A stretch of 63,122 nucleotides of DNA from a virus: positions 1 through 63,122 of IMG/VR virus record IMGVR_UViG_3300032516_005551; one strand, written 5' to 3'. The stretch's first letter is position 1. Every line of letters starts with the position of its first letter. The notes below the pieces were generated by a model. The model did no database searches. It saw only the letters and a list, made by a program, of their open reading frames with translations, and had not been told where the DNA came from. The position numbers and the translations under genes were made by a program. Positions 1-6,986 of this stretch are shown here, one piece after another.

Positions 1-127
1 TATTCATTTTATCCTCTCTCTTGTCTACACCCGGCGAATACATCCCGGGATAGTTCTATATATACCAGTTATTAGATTAGTTGTCAAGGGTATAGGATAT
101 ATTGATTCTGCATATAGCACAGCCATA
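1..127. repeat. Terminal direct repeat, left copy (circularity overlap)
   Basis: Bases 1-127 are identical to 62996-63122. A perfect 127-base end overlap, with no recombination signature beside it, is most simply the residual k-mer overlap of a circular assembly, so only one copy exists in the genome. The copy contains the leader and promoter of the leftward small-gene cluster. A genuine short terminal repeat is possible but less likely. Confidence 0.9.
59..87 (-). promoter_or_regulatory. Consensus sigma70-type leftward promoter
   Basis: Read on the minus strand, TTGACA (87-82) is followed by a 17-base spacer and TATATA (64-59), a near-perfect housekeeping promoter. It points into the leftward small-gene cluster that starts at 63002 (equivalent to position 7). 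The same sequence recurs at 63054-63082 because of the end overlap. It is probably the main early promoter of this arm. Confidence 0.8.
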
Positions 128-551
128 GTACTGGCGCCAGCCCACAGGCGCTAGCCCACAGGCGCTATGTAGAATATAGGCTTGCCTGGGACCATCCCGC
201 TTGTCGTTTATGGATTAATTTTTCCCAGAAAAAATTATGGCCGATTAGCCCTCAGGTATATAAGTCCTTACTATATAAGTTTATATATACCATGTGGCGC
301 ACAGTATGAATATGTCTAGAATAGCCATTCTAATAACGCAATGTATACAGCTGCACCCAGGACCCGGCCAGCAGAATTAAATCAAAAACGAAAAAACATG
401 CAAAAGCCAAATTGCACTATGCACTCCCCCTCTTAAAAAAAATCCATAGAATCCGGATTCACATTTATGGATATAGTAATTAATGGAACCTAATGGGGGT
501 ATAACGGGGGAGGAATGGTGGTAGAATGGGGGGGGTGAGAGGAAAACTAAC
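128..551. other. Non-coding region between divergent arms
   Basis: No credible gene was found in these 424 bases. They separate the leftward small genes from the rightward metalloprotease-like gene. Visible structure includes two tandem copies of AGCCCACAGGCGCT near 138-166, preceded by the related GGCGCC, and an AT-rich stretch at about 256-291 whose ends (GGTATATAA and TTATATATACC) are nearly inverted. This is the likely place for regulatory sites, but no function can be assigned. Confidence 0.5.
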
Positions 552-932
552 ATGAACAAGAATCAAACACTGAACAAGAATCAAACACTGAATACATTCA
601 AACGGCAATTCAAGCGTTGGTCTTACATGGTCGAACATTACGGATGGAAATATACTGTTCAATATTACGATTCTTACGAGGACATGCCGGAGGAATTTCA
701 AACCGAATCATGCGCTGCCGGTACCATTGTCCACTTCAAATACCTTGAGGCGACTATTTATGTTAATCTTAAGATGTGTGCGCGTATGGATGAGAAGGGA
801 ATTGAATATATTGTCATCCATGAATTGACGCACCTGCTGGTATCCCCGCTCCAGGAGAATTCGGAATCGACCCCGCTTGAATATAGCGTTACATCAATTG
901 CCCGTATCTTTCAGGGATTGCGAAGCCAATGA
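552..932 (+). CDS. HExxH zinc-metalloprotease-like protein
   Basis: A 126-residue protein with the motif HELTH at about residues 93-97, the HExxH zinc-binding signature of small metallopeptidases. The surrounding segment IVIHELTHLL resembles SprT/ImmA-type domains. The start follows a purine-rich GAGGGGAA site. The first codons contain an 18-base tandem duplication, giving the repeated peptide NKNQTL at the N-terminus. It is the first rightward gene after the divergent region. The exact family and substrate are not identifiable; an ImmA-like anti-repressor protease is one possibility. Confidence 0.6.
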   Translation: MNKNQTLNKNQTLNTFKRQFKRWSYMVEHYGWKYTVQYYDSYEDMPEEFQTESCAAGTIVHFKYLEATIYVNLKMCARMDEKGIEYIVIHELTHLLVSPLQENSESTPLEYSVTSIARIFQGLRSQ

Positions 933-997
933 TGAACACGATCTTACATCTTGGCGACTGCATTAAATATATGTACTGGATAAATAAGTCTGTATAG
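932..997 (+). pseudogene. Possible N-terminal remnant of a DNA methylase
   Basis: A 21-codon reading frame begins at an ATG overlapping the stop of the previous gene (TGATG). Its product starts MNTILHLGDCIKYM and ends NKSV before TAG. This resembles the opening of beta-class N4/N6 DNA methylases, where a short beta strand leads to GDxxxxM and then a loop ending in SVD. The resemblance is short and could be chance. If real, the rest of the gene has been lost and replaced by the non-coding stretch that follows. Confidence 0.3.
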
Positions 998-1100
998 AAT
1001 TACCTGTACTTATGAAAATCAACCGAGAATCGCGTATCAACTTTCACTAAAAATCCGTTTTCAGCATATTGTTGAAAATACCCAATTCACTGAAAAGGTG

Positions 1101-1106
1101 TATAAT
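1101..1106 (+). promoter_or_regulatory. Isolated -10 box upstream of the structured region
   Basis: TATAAT at this position is preceded by GGTG, with no convincing -35 box 16-18 bases upstream. It would start transcription near 1113, just ahead of the foldable segment. Confidence 0.35.
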
Positions 1107-1112
1107 AACTGC

Positions 1113-1440
1113 GTAGGCTCGTCATTAAGACGTTTGTGCGGGGGTGGAGAAAACTGGTGGAAGGATACTGTATATGCGGGGTGCTCCTAAATTATGCAGT
1201 CCCACCGGGATTAAACTCCACTTACACGGCGGACAGCATCGTCTCGGTTCGTGGACAACATCGCAGGGCCTACAACGGGATATTCTGCGCGTCGATAGAG
1301 GTGTTACCAGGTCCAGTGCCCTGGGTGAGCCCGTGAGTCGCCAGGCGAGTCACAAACGCAGAGTTGCGCACTGTACTATATTTGAGGCTGGACCATGTGA
1401 AGATCCTACGTTTTGCGTCGGGGAGTATGATCTGGCCTTA
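1113..1440 (+). ncRNA. Candidate structured RNA of unknown class
   Basis: This GC-richer stretch has no credible gene but can fold. Nested pairings are GTGGAG (1144-1149) with CTCCAC (1216-1221), CTGGTGG (1154-1160) with CCACCGG (1202-1208), and ACTGTATA (1167-1174) with TATGCAGT (1193-1200). A short hairpin CGTC/GACG lies at about 1119-1131, and further short complementary segments follow. It lies between a -10 box at 1101 and the ribosome site of the gene at 1462. It does not match a tRNA or a recognisable tmRNA or RNase P core. It could be a long 5' UTR or an independent RNA. Confidence 0.4.
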
Positions 1441-1461
1441 ATAAAAACAAGGAGAGCGGAA

Positions 1462-1716
1462 ATGAGTGCGATCAGGCGAGCGATATACTTTGCAGCCATA
1501 CATTCGGCTGATCATGGGATAGGGGAAGAGGCTTTTGGAGAACTGGACCTGATGGAGAAGAAGATATTGGAATTGGAAGCGCAGGTTCAGGGATTTATCG
1601 GGAAGCAGAATATGCCTGCCTGGAAGGAGCAGATGGGAGAGGTGGATAAAAGTGAGATCGTGATGACTGCGGTACCCAGGAAAGGGAAAAGGAGAAATGT
1701 TAATCACCCCGGCTGA
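1462..1716 (+). CDS. Small hypothetical protein with coiled-coil segment
   Basis: 84 residues. The ATG at 1462 is preceded by AAGGAGAG, which decides the start; the open frame further upstream lacks a ribosome site and lies in the structured region. The middle (LMEKKILELEAQVQ) looks like a short coiled coil and the C-terminus is basic (KGKRR). Its end overlaps the NinG-like gene by 20 bases, so the two are probably translationally coupled. The function is not recognised. Confidence 0.55.
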   Translation: MSAIRRAIYFAAIHSADHGIGEEAFGELDLMEKKILELEAQVQGFIGKQNMPAWKEQMGEVDKSEIVMTAVPRKGKRRNVNHPG

Positions 1717-2134
1717 TCACTGGTTCAGTTTATGTATACGGGAGAGAGCGGGATGGGTATGTGAAATGTGCGGGACAAAATACCCCAGGGGGGCCAGAGG
1801 AGTACATTGCTCTCACTACTTTGGGCGGGGGATGTGGGCGACGAGGTTTGAGCCGATCAACTCGTTTTGTCACTGTTTTGCCTGTCACAGAAAGGTAGAG
1901 GAGAATCCGGATATGTTTCATGCCTGGGTGGAAAAGAGGTTGGGAGAAGAGAAACTTGGTATCCTGAGGGAGAAGGCATATAATGTTGATCTTGGCAAAG
2001 AGATACGAAGGACGAGGGGCAAAGGGGAAATAGCGGAGCATTTTGAGCAAGAGTACAATGATATGCTGGAAATAAGAAAGATGGAGAAAAAAGAAGTGAT
2101 GTTTAAAGAAGTGATGTTTGTAGGATGGAGATAA
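1697..2134 (+). CDS. NinG/HNH-like nuclease, probable recombination endonuclease
   Basis: A 145-residue protein with a treble-clef-like pattern: CEMC near residue 23, then HCSHYF, then a C/H cluster (CHCFACHRKVEEN) and FHAWVEKRLGEE. This order of CxxC, H-S-H-[YF], Asn, CxxC/H resembles lambda NinG (Rap), a Holliday-junction nuclease, and phage HNH proteins. It sits just upstream of the terminase region, a common place for such nucleases. A terminator follows at 2184. Assignment to NinG rather than a generic HNH protein is tentative. Confidence 0.6.
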   Translation: MLITPADHWFSLCIRERAGWVCEMCGTKYPRGARGVHCSHYFGRGMWATRFEPINSFCHCFACHRKVEENPDMFHAWVEKRLGEEKLGILREKAYNVDLGKEIRRTRGKGEIAEHFEQEYNDMLEIRKMEKKEVMFKEVMFVGWR

Positions 2135-2183
2135 ATCGTGTTACAATATAGTTCTCCTTATGCGTAGGGTGCATAGGATCCTG

Positions 2184-2212
2184 GCTGCCCCCGGCCCTCT
2201 CCCGGGGGCAGC
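2184..2212 (+). terminator. Rho-independent terminator
   Basis: An 11-bp GC-rich perfect stem, GCTGCCCCCGG paired with CCGGGGGCAGC, with a 7-base loop, followed by the T-rich stretch TCTATTT. It separates the NinG-like gene from gmhA. Confidence 0.75.
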
Positions 2213-2245
2213 TCTATTTAGGGCGATGGACAGTCCTATTTGTGG

Positions 2246-2251
2246 TAGAAT
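2246..2251 (+). promoter_or_regulatory. -10 box of a probable leaderless gmhA transcript
   Basis: TAGAAT ends exactly 6 bases before the gmhA ATG and no Shine-Dalgarno site is visible. The same 6-base gap between -10 box and ATG is seen at 34668, 36165 and 56708. Confidence 0.5.
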
Positions 2252-2257
2252 GTTGGC

Positions 2258-2824
2258 ATGGATACTGCCTATTTCACATCTTATTTCAGTGTTTTGAAAG
2301 AAGCCGTTCGGGATGTATCATTGCTCCCCCTTGCCCAGGCCGCAAGGCTTCTTGGGAATGCAAAAAACTTTGGACAGAGGGTGTGGGTAGTAGGAAATGG
2401 GGGGAGTGCCGCAACGGCCATTCATTTTGCGAATGATCTCCAGAAAATATGTGGCATTGACGCTCTGCCTTTACCAGCTCTCATATCCACCGTAACGGCA
2501 TACGGCAATGATAACGGGTGGGACAAAATGTTTTCACTGGCGATGAAATCTTTTCGGATCGGAAACATACTGGTCGCCATCTCTTACAGTGGAACTTCTA
2601 AGAATGTTATCGAGGCAGCCAAACACGCTCTGGAGTGCGATGGAAAACTGATCGTTCTGACCGGAGAGGTATGGGAAGAGAATATCCTCGGGAACATGCC
2701 AGGAGTGATCATTTCTGTCCCAAGCGATGATATCAAGATTGTAGAGGATGTGCATCTGGCTATATGTCATTCAATCAGCGGAGCCATACATGCAATGCCA
2801 AGCATACAAAAAAAGTTGTCCTAA
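2258..2824 (+). CDS. gmhA: D-sedoheptulose-7-phosphate isomerase (SIS fold)
   Basis: A 188-residue single SIS domain, the usual GmhA length. GmhA converts sedoheptulose 7-phosphate to D-glycero-D-manno-heptose 7-phosphate, the first step of nucleotide-heptose synthesis. The phosphate-binding loop GNGGSA is at residues 46-51, the second loop SYSGTS at 109-114, and the C-terminal catalytic helix VEDVHLAICH at 162-171; in Escherichia coli GmhA the position of E163 is a Gln. The gene lies between a terminator and the terminase genes, far from the matching kinase at 25844. A -10 box lies 6 bases before the ATG with no ribosome site, so it is likely leaderless. DiaA-like SIS proteins are the main alternative. 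Confidence 0.8.
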   Translation: MDTAYFTSYFSVLKEAVRDVSLLPLAQAARLLGNAKNFGQRVWVVGNGGSAATAIHFANDLQKICGIDALPLPALISTVTAYGNDNGWDKMFSLAMKSFRIGNILVAISYSGTSKNVIEAAKHALECDGKLIVLTGEVWEENILGNMPGVIISVPSDDIKIVEDVHLAICHSISGAIHAMPSIQKKLS

Positions 2825-3578
2825 ATGTGGTTTCTTCTATGACAAAATTTACACAGGGAAAAAGATATGCCCGGAATGCGGGACGCAAAGAGCCAGGTGT
2901 AAAGGTTATGCAGTTCTTCCATACAGGTTTTGTAAGTTTCACGGCGGTCCTAACCCAAAAAACAATTTCTATGGAATGGGTCACATGTTAACTTCAGGGA
3001 AATCGTCACAGTTTGAATTGACCCGTCTGGCGGGTAAGTACATAGAAATGAAGAAGGATGGAAGATTACTCTCCAATCGGGCTTCCATGGAGGTTGTAAG
3101 AGTCAGGATTCAGCAACTACTGGATCGGATTGATATGAACCAGGCACCTGATCGATTGAAGAACATAAAGGACTTATGGGAAAACTTCAAAAATAGTGGT
3201 GGTTCCGGGCAAGCAGAATATTCCCGGTTGCTTGATGAAGAATTCGAAAAGGCATATCATGATTATGCGGCATGGAAGCAGATGTTCGAGGCTATCGATG
3301 TTGACCGGAAGCTGGTCGAGAGTGAAGTAAAGATCATCAAAGACATGCGCGCTGTTCTTACGGCGGAAGACGGTTATGAACTCACAGCTCAGTTGATGGC
3401 CGCAGTTATGGCAGCCACAGGAGCTATGCCAGAAATACCAGATAACGTCAAGAGGAATTTTCTGAAGAGGATCCAATATGAATTTACGAGAGTCGTTGGC
3501 GAGCGGATTGGTGACAGGGCTGGAAGAGGCTTCACAGAAGATAGTGACGCCGAGAGCGGTGACGTGGATCGAGAATAA
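2790..3578 (+). CDS. Zinc-ribbon protein, possible small terminase subunit
   Basis: About 262 residues from the ATG at 2790, which has a weak GGAG upstream; an ATG at 2748 is also in frame. The N-terminus has CPKC, CPEC and a later CxxHGG segment (FCKFHGGPNPKN), a pattern often seen in proteins encoded just before phage large terminases. The rest is helical and charged with an acidic C-terminus (EDSDAESGDVDRE). It overlaps both gmhA and terL. Position and DNA-binding look suggest a small terminase subunit, but this is inferred from context. Confidence 0.55.
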   Translation: MQCQAYKKSCPKCGFFYDKIYTGKKICPECGTQRARCKGYAVLPYRFCKFHGGPNPKNNFYGMGHMLTSGKSSQFELTRLAGKYIEMKKDGRLLSNRASMEVVRVRIQQLLDRIDMNQAPDRLKNIKDLWENFKNSGGSGQAEYSRLLDEEFEKAYHDYAAWKQMFEAIDVDRKLVESEVKIIKDMRAVLTAEDGYELTAQLMAAVMAATGAMPEIPDNVKRNFLKRIQYEFTRVVGERIGDRAGRGFTEDSDAESGDVDRE

Positions 3579-6009
3579 CTTTTATATTCCGGAGACACGC
3601 GCCGATCCACACCTGAATGGAAGAATAGGGCTTCAGACTTACCAACGGGATGTATTGAACGAAGCATTGACCCCGGATAAGGATGGGAAATTCAAATATT
3701 CCATCATCGTCTGGTCAGATATTAAGAAGAGTGCAAAGTCGACCATCGCAGCAGCCATGACCCTTTACCGGGCGACCTTCACGGAATTCGGGGAATTCTA
3801 TGTGATCGCCAATGACTTGAAACAAGCGGACTCGCGCGTAGCGCATTACATTCGCCGCGCCGTTGAACTCAATCCGAAGATGCGAAAAAGGTATAAACAA
3901 TTGGGATACAGGATAACTGCTCCTAGTGGTTCTTACATCGAAGCCATCCCCATTGATCCATCCGGAGAGGCTGGAACGAACGCTGATTGTGTTCTTTTCT
4001 CAGAATTGTGGGGAGCGCATGAAGAAGACAAGAATAAAATGTGGTGTCTTGACGACCAGACAGAGGTTTTGACCCGTAATGGATTTAAGTTTGGGTTGAA
4101 CTTATCTTTAGATGACGAAATTGCTGTTTACCAAAACGGAGATGTTTTTTGGGAAAAACCACATGGGATATTTAACCAACCATTTTCCGGAAAGTTACAT
4201 ACATACGAACACAAGCACTTCAGCCTTTGGTGTACGGAAGATCATCGTTTGGTTGGTAAGTATTCTCTTTCAGGAACAACCAAATTGAGAAATGGGGATT
4301 TTTATGGCGTTTTCCCATCAAACGAATTGAGGAAACTTAAGATAAATTATTATCATCCCATTATGACCGTTGACGAGGTTGATCACAGTGTATTCGAACA
4401 TCCTGATATTGTTATTCCAAAGACGAAGTTCAAGGACGAAAAGAAAATCCTGTGGAAGAAATGGGTTGCGTTTTTGGGTTTATATTTGACAGAGGGATCC
4501 ACTTCTGATTTTAGAGGTGTTCCTTGTAAGGTAAGAATATTTCAACTCCGAAAACCTCATCCCGATAAGTATGACGAAATATTAAATATTCTGCGTGATT
4601 GTTTTGGGGATTGGACTTTAGTAAATAAATATGATGGATTTACAATCGCCAGTACAGAGGTTTCAAAATTAACCAAATCATTTGGAACGACTTGGCAAAA
4701 AAGAGTTCCCAGAGAAATTATTGAGAGTTCCCCAGATGTTTTGGAAACATTTCTCCATAGTTATATTCTTGGAGATGGAACGATTAAAGAAGACGGAAGT
4801 TTTTCAATATGCTGTGCATCTTCTGGAATGGCAGATGATATTCAAGAGATAGCATTCCGGCTCGGGTATCGAGTATCAAAACGCCCTCACATGAATAAAT
4901 ACTGGAGAGTATATCTTTCTCCTAAAAACGGGGAGACAACTGTTCTGGTAGAGAAGAAACACTGGAAAGAACGTGAGTATTCTGGACGAGTATGGTGTCC
5001 ATCTGTTTCTACCGGAATGTTTGTGGCGCGTCGGGATGGATGGATATTCATTACCGGAAATTCCGAAATGACATTAAGCCCAACCAAGTATGGACACTCA
5101 TTTCGCTGGATCGAGAGTTACGCTGGATTCATGGAAGAGTCCGACCTGCTCTATTCGCTTTATGAACTTGGTGTGAAGCAGGGGGAACTCTTATGGCCTG
5201 ATCGGGTTTATAACGTAACCGAAGGTCCACCTACCCAGCTTGAATTGTATGTTAACAAATCTGCGGGCATGTTGTGTCTATGGAATACTCAGCCGAGATG
5301 CCCCTGGCAAACTCGCGAATATTACGAGTCAGAAGAGAAGATTCTGCCTCCAGGACAATTCTTACGCCTTCATCGCAATCAGTGGGTGAGTAATACAGAA
5401 ACCTTTGTTCCAATGGAATGGTGGTACTCTTGCCGACGATCGCCTGAAGAATGGCCAGTTATTGATAATGATAGGCATCCTGTTGTTGTAGCCATGGATG
5501 CGGCGACATCCAATGATAACTTCGGTATCTGGGCAGGATCCAGGCATCCGCAATTCCATGATGAGGTCATAACCCTTTTCGCGCAGAAATGGGCACCGAA
5601 TAAATTTACCGGTAAGATAGACTTCCAGGGGACAGAAGAACACCCAGGTCCAGAACGCGCTCTTCGCACTCTCGTTGAAAGATATAATGTAATTCAGATT
5701 TGCTATGATCCATTCCAGCTTCATGATATGTCTATGAGGTTAAAACAGGAAGGATTAGCCTGGCTCAAAGCATTCAACCAGGGGGCAGATCGTCTGCTCG
5801 CCGACAGCCAGTTCAGGGATCTTATCCGGGATCGTCGTTTCTGGCATAGAGGTGAACCTGACCTCACAGAACATGTTCAGAACGCAAATGCCAAACTGGA
5901 TGATCAGGATTCAAGAATCCGGTTGGTAAAACGCGTTGACCGGCTGAAAATAGACCTAGCCGTTGCCGCCAGCATGGGAAGTTACACTCTCTTATACTTG
6001 AATTTATGA
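3478..6009 (+). CDS. terL: Terminase large subunit containing an intein
   Basis: An 843-residue precursor. The packaging ATPase-nuclease is split by an intein at residues 190-528, leaving a 504-residue mature terminase, the normal size. A degenerate Walker A (SDIKKSAKST) lies at 80-89 and Walker B with catalytic acid (CVLFSE) at 171-176. The intein interrupts the protein 14 residues after Walker B, and the second extein resumes with SEMTLSPTKYG, followed by a nuclease region containing MDAATS. The terminase pumps DNA into the prohead through the portal. Translation starts inside the end of the preceding gene. Confidence 0.92.
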   Translation: MNLRESLASGLVTGLEEASQKIVTPRAVTWIENNFYIPETRADPHLNGRIGLQTYQRDVLNEALTPDKDGKFKYSIIVWSDIKKSAKSTIAAAMTLYRATFTEFGEFYVIANDLKQADSRVAHYIRRAVELNPKMRKRYKQLGYRITAPSGSYIEAIPIDPSGEAGTNADCVLFSELWGAHEEDKNKMWCLDDQTEVLTRNGFKFGLNLSLDDEIAVYQNGDVFWEKPHGIFNQPFSGKLHTYEHKHFSLWCTEDHRLVGKYSLSGTTKLRNGDFYGVFPSNELRKLKINYYHPIMTVDEVDHSVFEHPDIVIPKTKFKDEKKILWKKWVAFLGLYLTEGSTSDFRGVPCKVRIFQLRKPHPDKYDEILNILRDCFGDWTLVNKYDGFTIASTEVSKLTKSFGTTWQKRVPREIIESSPDVLETFLHSYILGDGTIKEDGSFSICCASSGMADDIQEIAFRLGYRVSKRPHMNKYWRVYLSPKNGETTVLVEKKHWKEREYSGRVWCPSVSTGMFVARRDGWIFITGNSEMTLSPTKYGHSFRWIESYAGFMEESDLLYSLYELGVKQGELLWPDRVYNVTEGPPTQLELYVNKSAGMLCLWNTQPRCPWQTREYYESEEKILPPGQFLRLHRNQWVSNTETFVPMEWWYSCRRSPEEWPVIDNDRHPVVVAMDAATSNDNFGIWAGSRHPQFHDEVITLFAQKWAPNKFTGKIDFQGTEEHPGPERALRTLVERYNVIQICYDPFQLHDMSMRLKQEGLAWLKAFNQGADRLLADSQFRDLIRDRRFWHRGEPDLTEHVQNANAKLDDQDSRIRLVKRVDRLKIDLAVAASMGSYTLLYLNL
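4045..5061 (+). other. Intein with LAGLIDADG-type homing endonuclease domain
   Basis: This in-frame insertion encodes 339 residues. It begins with Cys (CLDDQTEVLTRNG, the block A splicing motif) and ends ...FITGN followed by Ser as the +1 nucleophile of the second extein. The penultimate residue is Gly rather than the usual His. Two LAGLIDADG-like helices, FLGLYLTEGS near residue 332 of the precursor and HSYILGDGTI near 427, mark a DOD homing endonuclease that would let the intein invade intein-free terminase genes. The segment is more AT-rich than its flanks, consistent with separate origin. Confidence 0.9.
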
Positions 6010-6012
6010 TGT

Positions 6013-6018
6013 TATAAT
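6013..6018 (+). promoter_or_regulatory. -10 box upstream of a small structural gene
   Basis: TATAAT lies in the 45-base gap after terL. No good -35 match is visible. It could boost expression of the small protein at 6055 and following genes. Confidence 0.35.
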
Positions 6019-6054
6019 TGGAAAGCGATATTTCTCACTTGCAGGAGGAGACAC

Positions 6055-6360
6055 ATGGCACGATTACTGGATGATAAACCGATCAGATTTAACCCGGGCA
6101 CATCCGAGGCCCATCATTCAATTACGATTGGGGCGGCATTGTACGATATGTACGTCCCGTTGAACGCCAAGTGCGTTCTTATTCAAGCAACTGCCAAAGA
6201 CATTCGTTTTACCCTGGATGGGACTGCTCCTACCGGTGTAGTAGGTTTTATGCTGGTGGCCAGTGCAGCACCTCTCTTGATTGAGATCACCGAACACACA
6301 AAATTTATGTTCTTTGGATCGGATGCCGCTGCCATGCTCAACTACTGTTTTGGAGAATAA
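6055..6360 (+). CDS. Small probable virion protein
   Basis: 101 residues preceded by the strong ribosome site AGGAGGAG. The sequence is rich in alternating hydrophobic positions with a DGTAPT turn, resembling small beta-sheet proteins often encoded between terminase and portal and thought to be decoration or head proteins. There is no catalytic motif. The next tiny gene follows after one base. Its role is inferred from position and composition only. Confidence 0.5.
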   Translation: MARLLDDKPIRFNPGTSEAHHSITIGAALYDMYVPLNAKCVLIQATAKDIRFTLDGTAPTGVVGFMLVASAAPLLIEITEHTKFMFFGSDAAAMLNYCFGE

Positions 6361-6361
6361 C

Positions 6362-6472
6362 ATGGGAAAATATGAGAAGAAGCCACCGAAGAATCCAGCC
6401 TCAACAAACAGCATGAGACGTCAGAAAGGGCGCATCTCAAAGAAGACCGCAATCATCAGAAAGAAAAAGTAA
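6362..6472 (+). CDS. Tiny basic protein
   Basis: 36 residues beginning MGKYEKKPPKNP; about 40% Lys/Arg, ending IIRKKK. The ATG lies one base after the previous stop and is preceded by GGAG, so the frame looks translated and coupled. Its charge suggests nucleic-acid binding or a head-associated role. No family is recognised. Confidence 0.5.
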   Translation: MGKYEKKPPKNPASTNSMRRQKGRISKKTAIIRKKK

Positions 6473-6485
6473 GATAATAAGTTCG

Positions 6486-6499
6486 CCGTTTTATAACGG
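6486..6499 (+). repeat. Palindromic element CCGTT-TTAT-AACGG, copy 1
   Basis: A perfect 5-bp inverted repeat around a TTAT loop, immediately followed by GAAAGGAAG, the ribosome site of the gene at 6511. The same 14-mer occurs at 57862, 60768 and 61889 in either orientation, with variants at 37973 and 47411. Confidence 0.65.
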
Positions 6500-6510
6500 G
6501 AAAGGAAGCG

Positions 6511-6984
6511 ATGAAATACAAAGCGAAGCGAAGTGACGTAAGGACGCGGGAACTCCCGCCGAAGGTCGTACAAACTAAAAAGGGTATCTTGATCAACTGT
6601 CCATTTTGCACGCCTGCGCACGTGATCCTCCCTGGGGTGGAAAGTCCCTGCGGGACGACTCTGCGTGTTACTGCCGTACAAAGCTATTTGACCTCGCACA
6701 CCACAAAGCAATCCAAGATCCATTGTGTGAAATGCGGTCAGGTAGGTGGTGAAATGACCAAGTATCGTGACGGGTTTGTTCATCTCAATGAGTGTTCTCC
6801 AGGAACTAAACTGCTCACAGAGATTCCCCCGTTATCGAATGTAGCCAAATTCATATTCAAATTCCCTGACAGGCTGCGTACTTTTGTAGAAAAACGTACC
6901 GGCGCGGTGAAGGAATTACAAGAGATTGATAAAGAAGGGAAACCCACCGGAAAAATCCTGGGACACTTCTTCTGGAAAGGTTAA
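6511..6984 (+). CDS. Zinc-ribbon hypothetical protein
   Basis: 157 residues with CPFC near residue 31, a single Cys at about 48, and CVKC near 74, consistent with a zinc ribbon. The rest is unremarkable. It is preceded by the palindromic element at 6486 and an AAAGGAAG ribosome site, and ends 2 bases before the portal gene. It is probably part of the packaging/head operon; a DNA-binding role is only a guess. Confidence 0.5.
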   Translation: MKYKAKRSDVRTRELPPKVVQTKKGILINCPFCTPAHVILPGVESPCGTTLRVTAVQSYLTSHTTKQSKIHCVKCGQVGGEMTKYRDGFVHLNECSPGTKLLTEIPPLSNVAKFIFKFPDRLRTFVEKRTGAVKELQEIDKEGKPTGKILGHFFWKG

Positions 6985-6986
6985 TT

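Noticed and set aside
1137-1221. tRNA-like fold
   Set aside because: No acceptor stem with CCA, no T-arm GTTCRA at the right place and no anticodon arm; the fold is a single long interrupted hairpin.
1136-1336. Two overlapping open frames in the structured region
   Set aside because: No ribosome site at the starts; the peptide has no recognisable pattern, and the well-supported start for the downstream gene is at 1462.
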